Below are positions 20,531 to 29,749 of a DNA stretch of 64,000 nt, piece by piece (position 1 is the first letter of the stretch; each line of letters begins with the position of its first letter). This DNA comes from Rugalucina vietnamica (taxonomy: Eukaryota; Mollusca; Bivalvia; Lucinida; Lucinidae). The notes under the pieces were generated by a model, which worked only from the letters and a program-made list of their open reading frames with translations, had not been told where the DNA came from and ran no database searches. Made by a program: the position numbers and the translations under genes. Location: positions 15,557,957-15,621,956 of the forward strand of contig OZ024874.1 in assembly GCA_964017185.1 (NCBI GenBank). Direction: 5' to 3'.

Positions 20531-23117
20531 AAGGGTTGTCACTTTTCAATGATTCTGTATCCAACTCCTTTTCTGCCCGTTGTCTTGGGGGAGCCGAAGG
20601 AGGCTTATTGGGTCTCCTTCCAGGCTTTCTCCTATGGGGTAGTGGTGCCTGTGACTGTGTAGTCGAACTCCTTTCACTACCATCCGCATTTCCGTCATCA
20701 CTGTTTCCAAGGCTATCTAAGTGCAATTCGAGCTGCTCCTCTCCGGGGAAAATGGCAGTAAATGGCTCAACTGGTGTTGTCCATGGCATTTCACACTGTC
20801 GGCAAATAACCTCGTCTCCTCTTACAAGTCTAGACATTGCATCAGCATTTCCATGATTCGTGCCTGGTCTGTGGATAATTTCAAAGTCAAATTGGCTCAG
20901 TTGCTGTAACCATCTTTGCACTTGGCCTTCTGGTTCCTTGAAACGGTGCAGCCACCGCAAGGATCCATGATCTGTGCGCAAAATAAAATGCCTTCCCAGT
21001 AAGTAGTGCTTGAAGTATTTGGTGAAAAATACCGTAGCTAACATCTCTTTTCTGGTGACACAGTAATTTTGCTCTGCTTTTTCCAGTGTCCTGCTTGCGT
21101 ATGCTATAACACGCTCATATCCTCCTTGAATCTGGGATAAAACACCTCCTATGGCATAGGAACTTGCGTCAGTGTCCAAAATGAATTCAGATCCATTGAC
21201 ATCAGGGTATGCAAGTATAGGCGTATGGATGAGGTTTTCTTTAAGGCTAAGAAAAGCTTTCTCACACGACTCCGTCCAGTCCCATGTTACCTTGGGTCTT
21301 GTCAAATCATATAGCGGTTTTGCTACTTTTGCATAATCTTTCACGAACTTTCTGTAGTAAGAGGTTAGGCCTAAGAAACTTCTCAGTTCAGTCACTGTCT
21401 TTGGCATTTGTATGTCCATCACAGCTGTAATTTTGGCCGGATCCGGTTTGACACCCTCCTTTGACACAATATGACCCAGAAAGGAGGTTTCATGTCGAAA
21501 GAAAACAAACTTTTTAGCTTTCAATAATAATCCAGCCTCAGTCAGTCTTTCGAAAACTCTTCTTAGATTATCAAGTTGACCATCAAAAGTCTTGCTGAAA
21601 ACGATTATGTCGTCCAAGTAAAGCACAGCTATGTACCACTGTAGGCCTGCAAGCGTCCGTTCGATCAGACGTTGGAACGTCGCCGGAGCATTGCAAAGAC
21701 CGAACGGCATGGTAACATACTGATACAATCCTCCTCTGGGCGTAGCAAATGCCGTCTTTTCCTTGTCTTCTTCTGCTAAAGGTACCTGGTGATAAGCCAT
21801 ATCGCAATCAAGACTGGTAAACCAATGCGAACCAGAGAGGGCATCAATGTTATCATTGATCCTTGGAATAGGGTAAGCGTCTTTGATTGTTTTCTCATTC
21901 AACTTCCGGTAGTCGACGCACAATCTCCAACTTCCGTCCTTTTTCCTTACCAGTACAGTTTGAGCAGACCATGGACTATTAGACTTCTCAATCAAACCCT
22001 TTTCTTCCAATCTTTTGACCTCTTCATCCAATATGTCACGCTTAAAAATTGGAATTCGTCTTGGGGCATCTTTGATTGGTGTTTCGTCTTTCAATTTTAT
22101 TTTGTGGCTGCCGAAATTTGTGCGACCTACTTCACCTGGCTTGGCGAAATTCCCTTGATGGTGTAACACAAAGTCCTTAAACTTGGCTGTTTGCTCCGGT
22201 GACAAATTCTGACATCCTTGTTCAAACATTTGCTTTAAATGATCTGGGATTTCCGTACTGACATCATCAGAAGTTTTCTGCTCCATTAACCCTTCTTGCT
22301 GTTTTGGCTCCTTTAGCTCCTTTGACATTTCTTCTTGTTCAAAACTGAATGACTGTCCAACCTCTTCTACCTTTGAAAATAGTGCCACGGGAGTCCCTTT
22401 GTTAATCTTGACCGTGGTATCACCTGGATTTAATATCCGAGCACAGACTGCCGAACCGGAAGTATCAACAAGAGTCCTAGCAACAGCAAGACCATGAGAT
22501 TGAACAAACTTCCGATCTGGAATCAAAATGCCCTGTTCATCGTGAAGTCCGTCTGGAAACTGCTCTTTATTTTTCGTTTTTACAGGACAAATGATTTCAT
22601 GTCTAGCTGGTATATAGCATGTCACAGCTGCAACAAACTTCTGCAACTTATGACCTTTTTGCTGGTCAGGCTCTACCTTACCACCCAACTGAATGACAAA
22701 TTCATGAGAGCTGAAGTCGAAATTACACTTAAAGTGTCTGATGAAGTCCTCACCCAGTAAATTACTGGTGACATCTCCGACCAAAACAACGAAGAACAGC
22801 TCCTTTCCTTCAAGTTCTAATGCCATCAGTCCTTCACCTTTGCATTTGATCTCCTGACCATTTGCTGTGCTAAATTTGTGCTTTGTAGGTTTAAGCTCCG
22901 GTCTGTGCTTCTTGGGTATCTTGTTATAAGAGTCCAGTGTGATAAATGTGTTCCGGGCACCACTGTCAACTTTCCAGTTTATGTGATTACCATACAAGGA
23001 TCCTGATATCATCATACCTTCATTGAAAGGTGTTCTGAGACACTGATTCTGTCTGTTTTGTATAGGCCTCTGCTTATCAACGACCTTCTCGCGGCCCTCC
23101 GAGTTGGTCGTTTCTAG
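19866..23117 (-). CDS. Gypsy pol: protease, reverse transcriptase, RNase H, with foreign C-terminus
   Basis: The frame is open from the slippery site at 23117; the first ATG is at 23015, but the -1 frameshift gives about 34 further residues. The aspartic protease motif is VDSGA near residue 17 after that ATG. RT motifs are WRLCVDYRKLN, FTSLDCDMAYHQV, FGLCNAPATFQ and the catalytic YLDD. RNase H follows with ILDTDASSYAIGG, the glutamate in TRKEML, and RTDHGSLRWL, ending with GTNHGNADAMSR. A Pro/Arg-rich linker then leads into the foreign retroelement C-terminus, which supplies the stop. The enzyme copies the element RNA into DNA. All catalytic residues inspected are intact; integrase is on the separate downstream ORF. 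Confidence 0.92.
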   Translation of the reverse strand, partial: LETTNSEGREKVVDKQRPIQNRQNQCLRTPFNEGMMISGSLYGNHINWKVDSGARNTFITLDSYNKIPKKHRPELKPTKHKFSTANGQEIKCKGEGLMALELEGKELFFVVLVGDVTSNLLGEDFIRHFKCNFDFSSHEFVIQLGGKVEPDQQKGHKLQKFVAAVTCYIPARHEIICPVKTKNKEQFPDGLHDEQGILIPDRKFVQSHGLAVARTLVDTSGSAVCARILNPGDTTVKINKGTPVALFSKVEEVGQSFSFEQEEMSKELKEPKQQEGLMEQKTSDDVSTEIPDHLKQMFEQGCQNLSPEQTAKFKDFVLHHQGNFAKPGEVGRTNFGSHKIKLKDETPIKDAPRRIPIFKRDILDEEVKRLEEKGLIEKSNSPWSAQTVLVRKKDGSWRLCVDYRKLNEKTIKDAYPIPRINDNIDALSGSHWFTSLDCDMAYHQVPLAEEDKEKTAFATPRGGLYQYVTMPFGLCNAPATFQRLIERTLAGLQWYIAVLYLDDIIVFSKTFDGQLDNLRRVFERLTEAGLLLKAKKFVFFRHETSFLGHIVSKEGVKPDPAKITAVMDIQMPKTVTELRSFLGLTSYYRKFVKDYAKVAKPLYDLTRPKVTWDWTESCEKAFLSLKENLIHTPILAYPDVNGSEFILDTDASSYAIGGVLSQIQGGYERVIAYASRTLEKAEQNYCVTRKEMLATVFFTKYFKHYLLGRHFILRTDHGSLRWLHRFKEPEGQVQRWLQQLSQFDFEIIHRPGTNHGNADAMSRLVRGDEVICRQCEMPWTTPVEPFTAIFPGEEQLELHLDSLGNSDDGNADGSERSSTTQSQAPLPHRRKPGRRPNKPPSAPPRQRAEKELDTESLKSDNPYFEGMVNQIYPPELQLNKANISDTEAPFLDLHLSVANGFVSSKIYDKRDDFDFDIVNFPFLDGDVPRRASYGVYISQLIRFARVCNHVTDFNARNKCLTAKLLQQGYRYHKLRKTFSKFYRRHYELISKYNVGLKTLLSEGLSEPEFYGDLVYKFKKLKGINDFSFQFRKIITRYKRIGYNLNVMRQSACLVFNPIMVDSYAAFFNCTPVGRASDSMMAPT

Positions 23118-24262
23118 TTTAAATGGTCATCACTTAAATCCTTGCTGTCTTTGGTTTCATGCATATTGCTTGAATTCCCATCATTCGGCTTCTTACTTAA
23201 TCTACCATCGTCATTGTGAAAGGATTTGTTCCATCTTGTATTGCTCCGACCACCACTTTGCTCCCTTCGTTGCCATGGTTTCCTGTTCCGCTGATATGTG
23301 TCTCTCCCATAAGCAGCATTTGCATCTCCGCCCAGGTCGAATACAGGTTTTGCTGGTTTGTTCTTCTTGTCGCTTTCGCCTAACCGAATACATTCTTCCT
23401 GGATTGCATTTTTGACAGCTTCCTGCAAAGTCTGGGGCTTTGTGCGTTTTACTGCCATTCTAAAGTCCGCAGAATCGCTACAATTTTCAAGGAATGTCGT
23501 CAGGGCGTTCTCTCTGATGACATCCAGGCTCTCAGGGTACGCTCTCCTGAAAAGACTTTCAACAGCTTGGCCAAAATCTCTGAAATTTTCATCAGCTTTC
23601 TTTCTTCTCAACTTCGCTTCGGCGATGTAACTATCTCTCATGGCAAGAAGTCCAAACCTCTCTTCCATATGTCCTTTAAGTGATTTCCAGTTACTTTGCA
23701 CTTCATACGGTAGTCCATATGCAAATAATTCTGCTTGTCCTCTCAACAAACACAAAAAGATACGTCTCGCTTTCTCCTGGGACCAGTTATTTAATGCCAT
23801 CAAATTTTCAAAGTATCTGATGAATTCGAGCCAAACATCAGATCCACTGCCACTGAAGGTCCGTCGGGCAGCAAATCCCCCAGTTTCGGTGCTGGTAATT
23901 TCAGTTCCCCTTGTGAAAGTTATTCCCTCATTGTCATTCTGAGAAGTCATTGTTTTACATGAAGAAGTGCAATCATTTATCCCTGTGTAAGCTCCTATTT
24001 GGTTGTTGTTTACATCTTGTAACTTAACATTATGCGGAGCTACTGTATCACTCCGAACTACGGTAGGAGTTTGTATACCACTCCGTTCAATTGTCGTTTC
24101 ACTTACATGTGACCTACTTTCAGTACACTCAGGTGTCATAGGACTACCTACACTGCTCCGTGCAATAGCCGGAGACGCTGTAGCCGTCCAATCAGTCTCT
24201 CCTGCCGAGGGCTTCCTATCGTCCTTCAAAATTCCAGACGGACTGACGTCGCTACTCCGCAT
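23114..24262 (-). CDS. Gypsy gag
   Basis: 382 codons. The central part has a retrotransposon Gag/capsid-like helical region (WLEFIRYFENLMALNNWSQEK, LFAYGLPYEVQSNWKSLKGHM, FRDFGQAVESLFRRAYPES). The C-terminus is rich in Arg, Asn and Gly and has no CCHC knuckle, unlike many Gypsy gags. The ATG overlaps the stop of ORF0 by 11 bases, which would suit termination-reinitiation. The TAG stop is immediately preceded by a TTTAAAC heptamer that can shift ribosomes into pol. Confidence 0.82.
   Translation of the reverse strand: MRSSDVSPSGILKDDRKPSAGETDWTATASPAIARSSVGSPMTPECTESRSHVSETTIERSGIQTPTVVRSDTVAPHNVKLQDVNNNQIGAYTGINDCTSSCKTMTSQNDNEGITFTRGTEITSTETGGFAARRTFSGSGSDVWLEFIRYFENLMALNNWSQEKARRIFLCLLRGQAELFAYGLPYEVQSNWKSLKGHMEERFGLLAMRDSYIAEAKLRRKKADENFRDFGQAVESLFRRAYPESLDVIRENALTTFLENCSDSADFRMAVKRTKPQTLQEAVKNAIQEECIRLGESDKKNKPAKPVFDLGGDANAAYGRDTYQRNRKPWQRREQSGGRSNTRWNKSFHNDDGRLSKKPNDGNSSNMHETKDSKDLSDDHLN
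23117..23123 (-). promoter_or_regulatory. -1 ribosomal frameshift slippery site (gag to pol)
   Basis: On the minus strand the gag codons end CAT TTA AAC TAG. The heptamer T TTA AAC has the canonical X XXY YYZ form in the gag frame. A -1 slip here bypasses the stop and enters the frame that continues without stops into protease-RT. A downstream pseudoknot or stem was not evaluated. Confidence 0.75.
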
Positions 24263-25007
24263 AGGTGCCGGTGTAGCCTGCCAAATTCCGATCAGTTGGA
24301 GTATCAGGAGTAAAGTACGTCATGGGTGAAGATAAAACTTGTTGCTCTTGATGCTGGTTTGGGTACTGATTATAGATTTTACATGGCGATTGTTGGGTCT
24401 GTGCCCTTCGTTGGTAAATGTTCGAATTGTTTATGTCCCATTTACTCGCATTTGATGATGTTTCAGATACTGTTTTCGTCAATAATGCAGTGACTAGAAC
24501 TGCAATGACTGCTGTTGTCGCTACAACAATATACAACATGCAATCCTCTGTAATAATGAGAGTGTTGAACGCTGAACTTTTCCGTGCGCACCAAAAGCAT
24601 AAAACAGCCAGCACTGCTAACGTGACTCCATAAAGAAGTGTTTTCAAAACAGTCAACATTCTTTTTACACAAGTCGAGGGAGCACAGCTGAGTTCACTGC
24701 CATCTGCCGTCACAAATTCGGAGCGTTCTGTATCTGTTTCTCCATGTTGTACTGGAGATTTGTACAGTACTGGGCTACCGACATTCGAAGGAGAAGGCAT
24801 GTAGCTACCAAAACCACTATCAGGCAGTGTAGCAGAATGGTTGTCATAAATTGGAGAGAATGAAAATGCTTGACTTACAGTTTCTGTTCCTTCTCTCGCT
24901 TCATTCATCGGAGTGCTCCTTCGGAATCGTGGCTGCTGCTCTGGATACGGTGTTCCATAGGGCGTACCATTCACATCACGTCCATCGTTGCCGTTTGATA
25001 AGTCCAT
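24252..25007 (-). CDS. Gypsy ORF0: predicted two-helix membrane protein
   Basis: 251 codons starting 42 bases inside the 5' LTR, directly after the primer-binding site, so it is the first ORF on the genomic RNA. The N-terminal half is polar and rich in Pro, Ser and Gly. Two hydrophobic segments follow, TVLKTLLYGVTLAVLAVLCF at about residues 118-140 and MLYIVVATTAVIAVLVTALL at about 155-177, then a polar Gln/Asn-rich tail. No signal peptide. It resembles neither gag nor a known env protein, and env genes normally lie after pol. It overlaps the gag start in a different frame. Function unknown; membrane targeting of Gag or an accessory role is speculation. Confidence 0.65.
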   Translation of the reverse strand: MDLSNGNDGRDVNGTPYGTPYPEQQPRFRRSTPMNEAREGTETVSQAFSFSPIYDNHSATLPDSGFGSYMPSPSNVGSPVLYKSPVQHGETDTERSEFVTADGSELSCAPSTCVKRMLTVLKTLLYGVTLAVLAVLCFWCARKSSAFNTLIITEDCMLYIVVATTAVIAVLVTALLTKTVSETSSNASKWDINNSNIYQRRAQTQQSPCKIYNQYPNQHQEQQVLSSPMTYFTPDTPTDRNLAGYTGTYAE

Positions 25008-25030
25008 TTTGCCTCAACTTATTTCACTTA

Positions 25031-25048
25031 TCCCACCGCTGCCACCAA
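25031..25048 (-). promoter_or_regulatory. Gypsy primer-binding site
   Basis: Adjoining the 5' LTR, the minus strand reads TGGTGGCAGCGGTGGGA, one base in from the LTR edge. This complements a tRNA 3' end terminating in CCA. Which tRNA was not determined. The same sequence adjoins an LTR in the TRIM at 33908-34332. Confidence 0.7.
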
Positions 25049-25386
25049 TGTAGCGTTTTTCTTGCTAACACCACAGTTTATGAATCCGTGTGAAATTTAG
25101 ACAAGACGAATCAAGCAACACATTTAACTTTTAATGTAATAACCTCAAAATCTAAATCATAGTCTGCCTGGCCTTCGGACCTCGAGCCTTATATACTCTG
25201 ACAGAAGCTCCGGTGAATCCTGCGAGTCTCCTGTCAGAGTACTCCCAACTCATGGGAGAAGGTGGTAGCTTGCTCCGCTCACTCCTCCCATGCATACTAC
25301 CGCAGCGGAGCTCCAACACATCGAGCTCCCTCGGAGTATGACGGGGGGAGCAAGGGAATCACTACCTGCAACGTATTTTCGTTACA
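25049..25386 (-). repeat. Gypsy 5' LTR
   Basis: 338 bp with termini TGTAGCG and CGTTACA on the plus strand. 337 of 338 positions match the other LTR. It should hold the element promoter; a TATATA-like TTATATACTC lies in the middle. Confidence 0.95.
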
Positions 25387-27465
25387 ATTATATATATGCC
25401 CTGTCAGTCCTAGATTTTCAAGCTTAGAGAATAGTAACTTCCTGTTAATTGAATCATATGCCTTTGTAAAGTCAATAAATGCGACGAACGTAGATTGACG
25501 TTTCAGCTTCCGAGTCTCAATTATTGACGTTATGGATTGAACATGATCTATCGTACTTCGTCCTTTTCTGAATCCATTCTGGGGTTCACAAATCACATTG
25601 TTTTCTTTTTCCCATTCCAAGAGTCTGTTATTAATTACGTTGCAATATAACTTATAAATCGCAGGAGTTATCGTTATTCCCCGATAGTTGGACGGTACTC
25701 GTTTATCTGACGTCGACGCTTTTAAGACAGGTGTAATTATTCCACACTTCCAAAGCTCTGGAATTTTTCCTAATCTGAAACATTGATTGAACAATGCCTC
25801 TATGATAGCTAGTAAATTTGGTGTTTTCCAAATTTCAGCAGGGATTTCATCGATTCCTTCCGCTTTTCTATCATTCAACTGTCGTAATGCAGCTATAATT
25901 TCAGACGTGGATATCGAACTATTCCATACATTAACGTTATGTCCATCCTCGTACGGTGTGTAACCCTCCCTGTTTGTTTCAATTATATCTATATTAGGGT
26001 TTAGTAAGTCCTGAAAATGCTTTCTCCATACTTCAAGGATTACTTTAGTGTTACAACTGACTTCGCCACTGGGTAAAATAACTTCCATGGGTATCTGATT
26101 TTGTCTTTCTTTACCAACTCCTATTTTCCCTATTCGCTTCCAAAAGTCTTTACTATTACTCGTGTCCAGGTTTGGTATTTCCATTTGAGCATTTTTCTGG
26201 TGTCTTCTCTTTGCCCTCTGGCACTCCTGGTTGAAAACTTTTCTGGCACCCACGAATATCGCTCTTAAACGATTTCTTTCAGGATTTTTAGATTTAAGCA
26301 TATTTTTCTCCGACTTACATACATTGTTCCACAACTCTGTTAACTGCTCGCTCCACCATGGTTTTGACACCTTTCTTTTCTTATTGTTATGCCCCACAAC
26401 CGCGTTTATTTGCCTGTGATTTATTTTCTTAACCATTTCGTCTTTAACAAAAACGACTAAGTCACTATAAACTTTATCTAAATGATCCTGCAATGTTAAG
26501 TCCCCTTCAAGCCTGCTAATATATTCAGTCATTTCATCGTGTCTAGTATTTAGGAAGTCATCCGGGACATGCCTATCAAATTTAGTGAAATGCACCCGCA
26601 CATCCTGATCGTTATGAGCATTTGGTATTTTCCGGACATTGTCCAACAAAAAATCCCACATTAGGAGAGAATGATCCGGGTGAGAGGTTTCTGGTTCTAT
26701 CGTTCCTAGAAGTTTACTGCTGTTAAAAAGGTCGCTCTCCGACGTGACCCTAAAGTTACTGAAGTTATCCAAACTTTCATACGGCACAAAACAGTAGTCA
26801 ACAACTGAACTTCCCTGAGAGCCTATAAACGTATAATCATTCTTGGCGCAATTTCTTCCGTTTAAAATACAGCAGTCCGTGTCAATAAGAAAGTCGCATA
26901 ATCGCTCCCCTTCTTTATTCACATGAAAGTCAACCACATTGCGTTCAGGTAATATGTCAACCCCTGGGATGTAATCTTCAAGGTCTCCCACTCGTCCATT
27001 AAAATCTCCGCATATGAAAAACTGCTTATCTTGACAATATATATGTACTTGGTGCATCAACGTGTCATAAAATTCGGTAAGGTCAATGGATCTGGTTGAT
27101 TCAGATGGGGGAACATAACAAACACAACAATTGAAAATATGATTTCCACGTTTCGACCTACATTGAATCCATAAAATACCCTCATGCTCGCTATCAAGAG
27201 TTTCCACTATATAGTTCTCTGACACATCGTGTTTTATGAAAAAGCCAATGCCCCCAGATCCTTTCTTAGCTTTTGTATGTTTTGTCCTGTTCTGGCCGTA
27301 CCAAGTATATCCTGGAAAATATAGGCACTGATCACCAAATAAGTGGGTTTCTGCGACACCGATTATATCTAAATTATTAAGTAACAAACATTCACTTCTC
27401 AGTTTATAGTTATCTGACTTAATGTCCACATTCCACCCCCGCACGTTCCAAAACCCGCAAGCGTA
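25387..27465 (-). pseudogene. LINE ORF2, endonuclease and N-terminal RT (upstream of Gypsy insertion)
   Basis: Follows ORF1 in the same reading frame after one UGA. It opens with GFWNVRGWN, an APE-endonuclease N-terminus, without an ATG; the first internal methionine is deep within the domain. Endonuclease motifs include GVAETHL (catalytic Glu), FFICGDFNGRVGD, and HPDHSLL near the domain end. The RT fingers follow (NYRGITITPAIYKLYCNVINNRL, QNGFRKGRSTIDHV) and motif A FIDFTKAYDSI. The frame then runs into the Gypsy LTR at the codons for HIYN. The rest is at 14316-15711. Confidence 0.87.
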
Positions 27466-28434
27466 TCACTGCCTTGATTCATGTCGTGCACCCTTACTCC
27501 TATTGTCACGTGACCCATATTGCCTTCCGTATACACGGCCTTGATTTCTGGGTATATCATAACTTCCTGTGTTTATACTATGGTCTGTATATGACTGCTC
27601 GGATCTCTGCTGATAATCGTGTCGTGAGCTTATCCTTGATCCTCTAAGTTGTAGATTGCTTTCCCCTAACGCATGTAACACTGCTCTGAAGTTCGCATTT
27701 ATCGCACGCTGCGCTGCAGGGACGTCATTTTCTATAAATGCTTTGCAATACCGGGTACTATCTTTTAGCTTCTTCTTATGCTGCATAACTAGCTGTTTAG
27801 ATTCCTTTGAATCCAGAGTAGCCTTGACAATGCCGGGAGTTGATCTATTCTTATTTGGTAGCCTGACTGCTTCAACTACATGTATGTTTTTCAGATTTAA
27901 AGTGTCTCGTATCATATAATGCACCCTCTTCTTAATATCTTCATCCAATCTTTCAGGAAAATTTCTGATGATGATATTCTTTATTCTCGTATCTTCACCA
28001 ATACCCTGCATATTTGTCACACTATCCCGCTTTTGTTCTTTTAGGCCTTTCTCAATACCTTCAACTTTATTGCGAATCTCTTCCAATTCGTCAGCGATGC
28101 GTTCACCCAGTGTGGGAATTATGGTTTCTTTCACCCTAAGCACCCCTTTTTCTGTTTCTTTGATATGATTTTTCACCCTGGTCAGTTCACTATCCAAATC
28201 TTTCTTAATACCCTTAACTTTGTCATCAATTGCCTTTCTTACATTTTGCGTGACCTTTGTTTCCACTTTCTTAGTCAGCCCATCCATTCGACTGTTGAAT
28301 TCCTCTCTTACTTTACCTATTTGATCTTGAAGTTGTTTCACAACTGACTGACTTTCGGTTTTCATTTCATCAAACCTTTTATCAATTGATGCTTGCAAGT
28401 CCCTTACTGCCCTTAAAACTACCTCAGTGCCCAT
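27466..28434 (-). CDS. LINE ORF1 protein, coiled coil
   Basis: 322 codons from the first methionine; the frame stays open for about 48 further codons upstream with Ser/Asp-rich then Lys/Arg-rich sequence (SNKKRKGRRR), so a 5'-truncated longer protein is possible. Residues about 5-135 are a charged heptad-like coiled coil (QASIDKRFDEMKTESQSVVK, then KVETKV, VKGIKKDLDS, EEIRNKVEGIEKGLKEQ). Residues about 145-250 resemble an RRM-like or L1-type RNA-binding domain (IKNIIIRNFPER, HVVEAVRLPNKNRSTPGIVK). The tail is Arg/Ser/Gly-rich. It is expected to coat the element RNA. The UGA stop is followed in frame by ORF2. Confidence 0.8.
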   Translation of the reverse strand: MGTEVVLRAVRDLQASIDKRFDEMKTESQSVVKQLQDQIGKVREEFNSRMDGLTKKVETKVTQNVRKAIDDKVKGIKKDLDSELTRVKNHIKETEKGVLRVKETIIPTLGERIADELEEIRNKVEGIEKGLKEQKRDSVTNMQGIGEDTRIKNIIIRNFPERLDEDIKKRVHYMIRDTLNLKNIHVVEAVRLPNKNRSTPGIVKATLDSKESKQLVMQHKKKLKDSTRYCKAFIENDVPAAQRAINANFRAVLHALGESNLQLRGSRISSRHDYQQRSEQSYTDHSINTGSYDIPRNQGRVYGRQYGSRDNRSKGARHESRQ

Positions 28435-28580
28435 GTTATTTGAGTCTGATCTAGTTTCAATCTTCTGTTCCCGTTTTGGGTTTAGAATTCTACGCCTCCC
28501 TTTCCTCTTTTTGTTACTTTCAGCACCCGAGCTTATATCTGAGTCACTGCTAGAATCTTGTCTAATACACTGAAGGCCGT

Positions 28581-29360
28581 GTTGTTACAGGTTTATACAG
28601 GTAAATAATAGTCATGCAAGGTTTGCTCAGTGTGACCAAGTTTTGTCAAAATAGGCCGTGTCTGGAGAAAATGTTTTTGGTTAAGATCAAACTCTAATCA
28701 AGCTGTGCAACACATAGAAGATGGATTGAAGTTATGTTAATTAATGACAGGGTTCTGAGTAGCTGGCTGGTCATCGCAGATCTGGGTATATGGTTTTGCA
28801 TATAAAAATAGCAGATTTTCTCATGAGGTAACAGTGTCTTGTTTAATCTTTGGTAGTACTGAGACAATATATTCTACAGGTAACTGCTAAAGGTTTGTAC
28901 CCAAAATGTTGACGTTGTAATATTTCAATTTTATTTCAATGGCATAATGCATGTTTAGCGCACTTAACACAGTGTTGCATGCCCAAAATATGATACAGTA
29001 GTGGAATTAAAGGACTACAAGCAAGGAAAAGCGAAAAATTTAATTTTTCTTACTTATGAAATTTTGACCCCCACCCCCGCTAAAATCGCCGTTTTTAAAT
29101 CATATGGAGGAAATAGTCAAAACTTTTAATAGTTATAGGCTTAGAATACATTGGGTTATTGCCCTAATCATGAAATACCACCACCAGGACCTTTGAGACA
29201 TTGTTCTGGTCTTTTGAAAACGGGGCATCAGACCCCCAAGACTGTCACTGATTCTTTCTGACGGTGCTACCTTATACCTTACACCTATGTTGTTGAAATG
29301 GTATATGCATGCTATTGTTCTACTTGATTGGAAGACTTTATAAATATATAAATGACAAAA
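28581..29360. other. No gene recognised
   Basis: Intergenic or intronic sequence between the LINE 5' edge and a retroelement repeat. No splice-flanked exon and no recurring repeat that I can identify. Confidence 0.35.
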
Positions 29361-29630
29361 AAGACATAAATAAAACAATAAGAACCACCACAGAAGTATC
29401 GCCTTAGAACGATCAGTAATATAAAATTACTGGCGGGCTCAATCGATTTTACAGGCGCCTAAGCTCACCCTCAGCCTCTGTAGTGGTTCACAACATTTAC
29501 CTCGTGGTACTAGTCAATGAGTCATCAAGGACAAACAAATAAATCACGAAAATCACCATGATGAACCAAAAACGAGAACTCACGGAATGCGATTCAGCAA
29601 GCTGCCCGACGATGGAGATCCCTGGGCTTT
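29361..29630 (-). repeat. Retroelement 3' UTR fragment
   Basis: Diverged copy of the repeat at 19245-19865: shared blocks are AGAACCACCACAGAAGTATC, CGATCAGTAA, ACTGGCGGGCT, CAAACAAATAAATCA and GCTGCCCGACGATGGAGATC. It lacks both the extreme 3' end and the coding part. Confidence 0.7.
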
Positions 29631-29634
29631 CAGT

Positions 29635-29703
29635 TTATCATTTTAATACTTTGAAGTTATCTTTCAGACAAATTGAAGATATACATGAAGATTTTTCTTG
29701 GTG

Positions 29704-29749
<46 letters not shown>

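Larger units (their letters stand above)
15712..25386 (-). mobile_element. Ty3/Gypsy LTR retrotransposon, recently inserted
   Basis: Bounded by two 338-bp LTRs with ATTA outside each end (15708-15711 and 25387-25390), a 4-bp target duplication. Minus-strand order: 5' LTR (25386-25049), primer-binding site, ORF0 (two membrane helices), gag, pol (protease, RT, RNase H), foreign retroelement fragment, integrase with C2H2 fingers, polypurine tract, 3' LTR. The LTRs differ by one base, so it is young. RT before integrase places it with Gypsy-type elements. The foreign fragment separates RNase H from integrase in this copy, although the flanking pol parts remain in the same reading register. Confidence 0.93.
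14080..28580 (-). mobile_element. LINE with (TATTTG)n tail, split by an LTR element
   Basis: Minus-strand LINE of about 4.8 kb once the 9.7-kb Gypsy element is discounted. The 3' end at 14080-14112 is a TATTTG microsatellite tail rather than poly-A, as in CR1-like and related clades. Order from the 5' end: ORF1 (from about 28577 to 27466), ORF2 endonuclease and N-terminal RT (27465-25387), Gypsy insertion, ORF2 remainder (15711-14316), 3' UTR. ORF1 has no methionine before 28434 and the open frame begins close to the apparent 5' edge, so the copy may be slightly 5'-truncated. Clade not resolved. Confidence 0.75.

Noticed and set aside
24418-24672. Hydrophobic frames on both strands over ORF0
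   Set aside because: Overlap the ORF0 helices; only the 251-codon frame has a sensible start after the primer-binding site.
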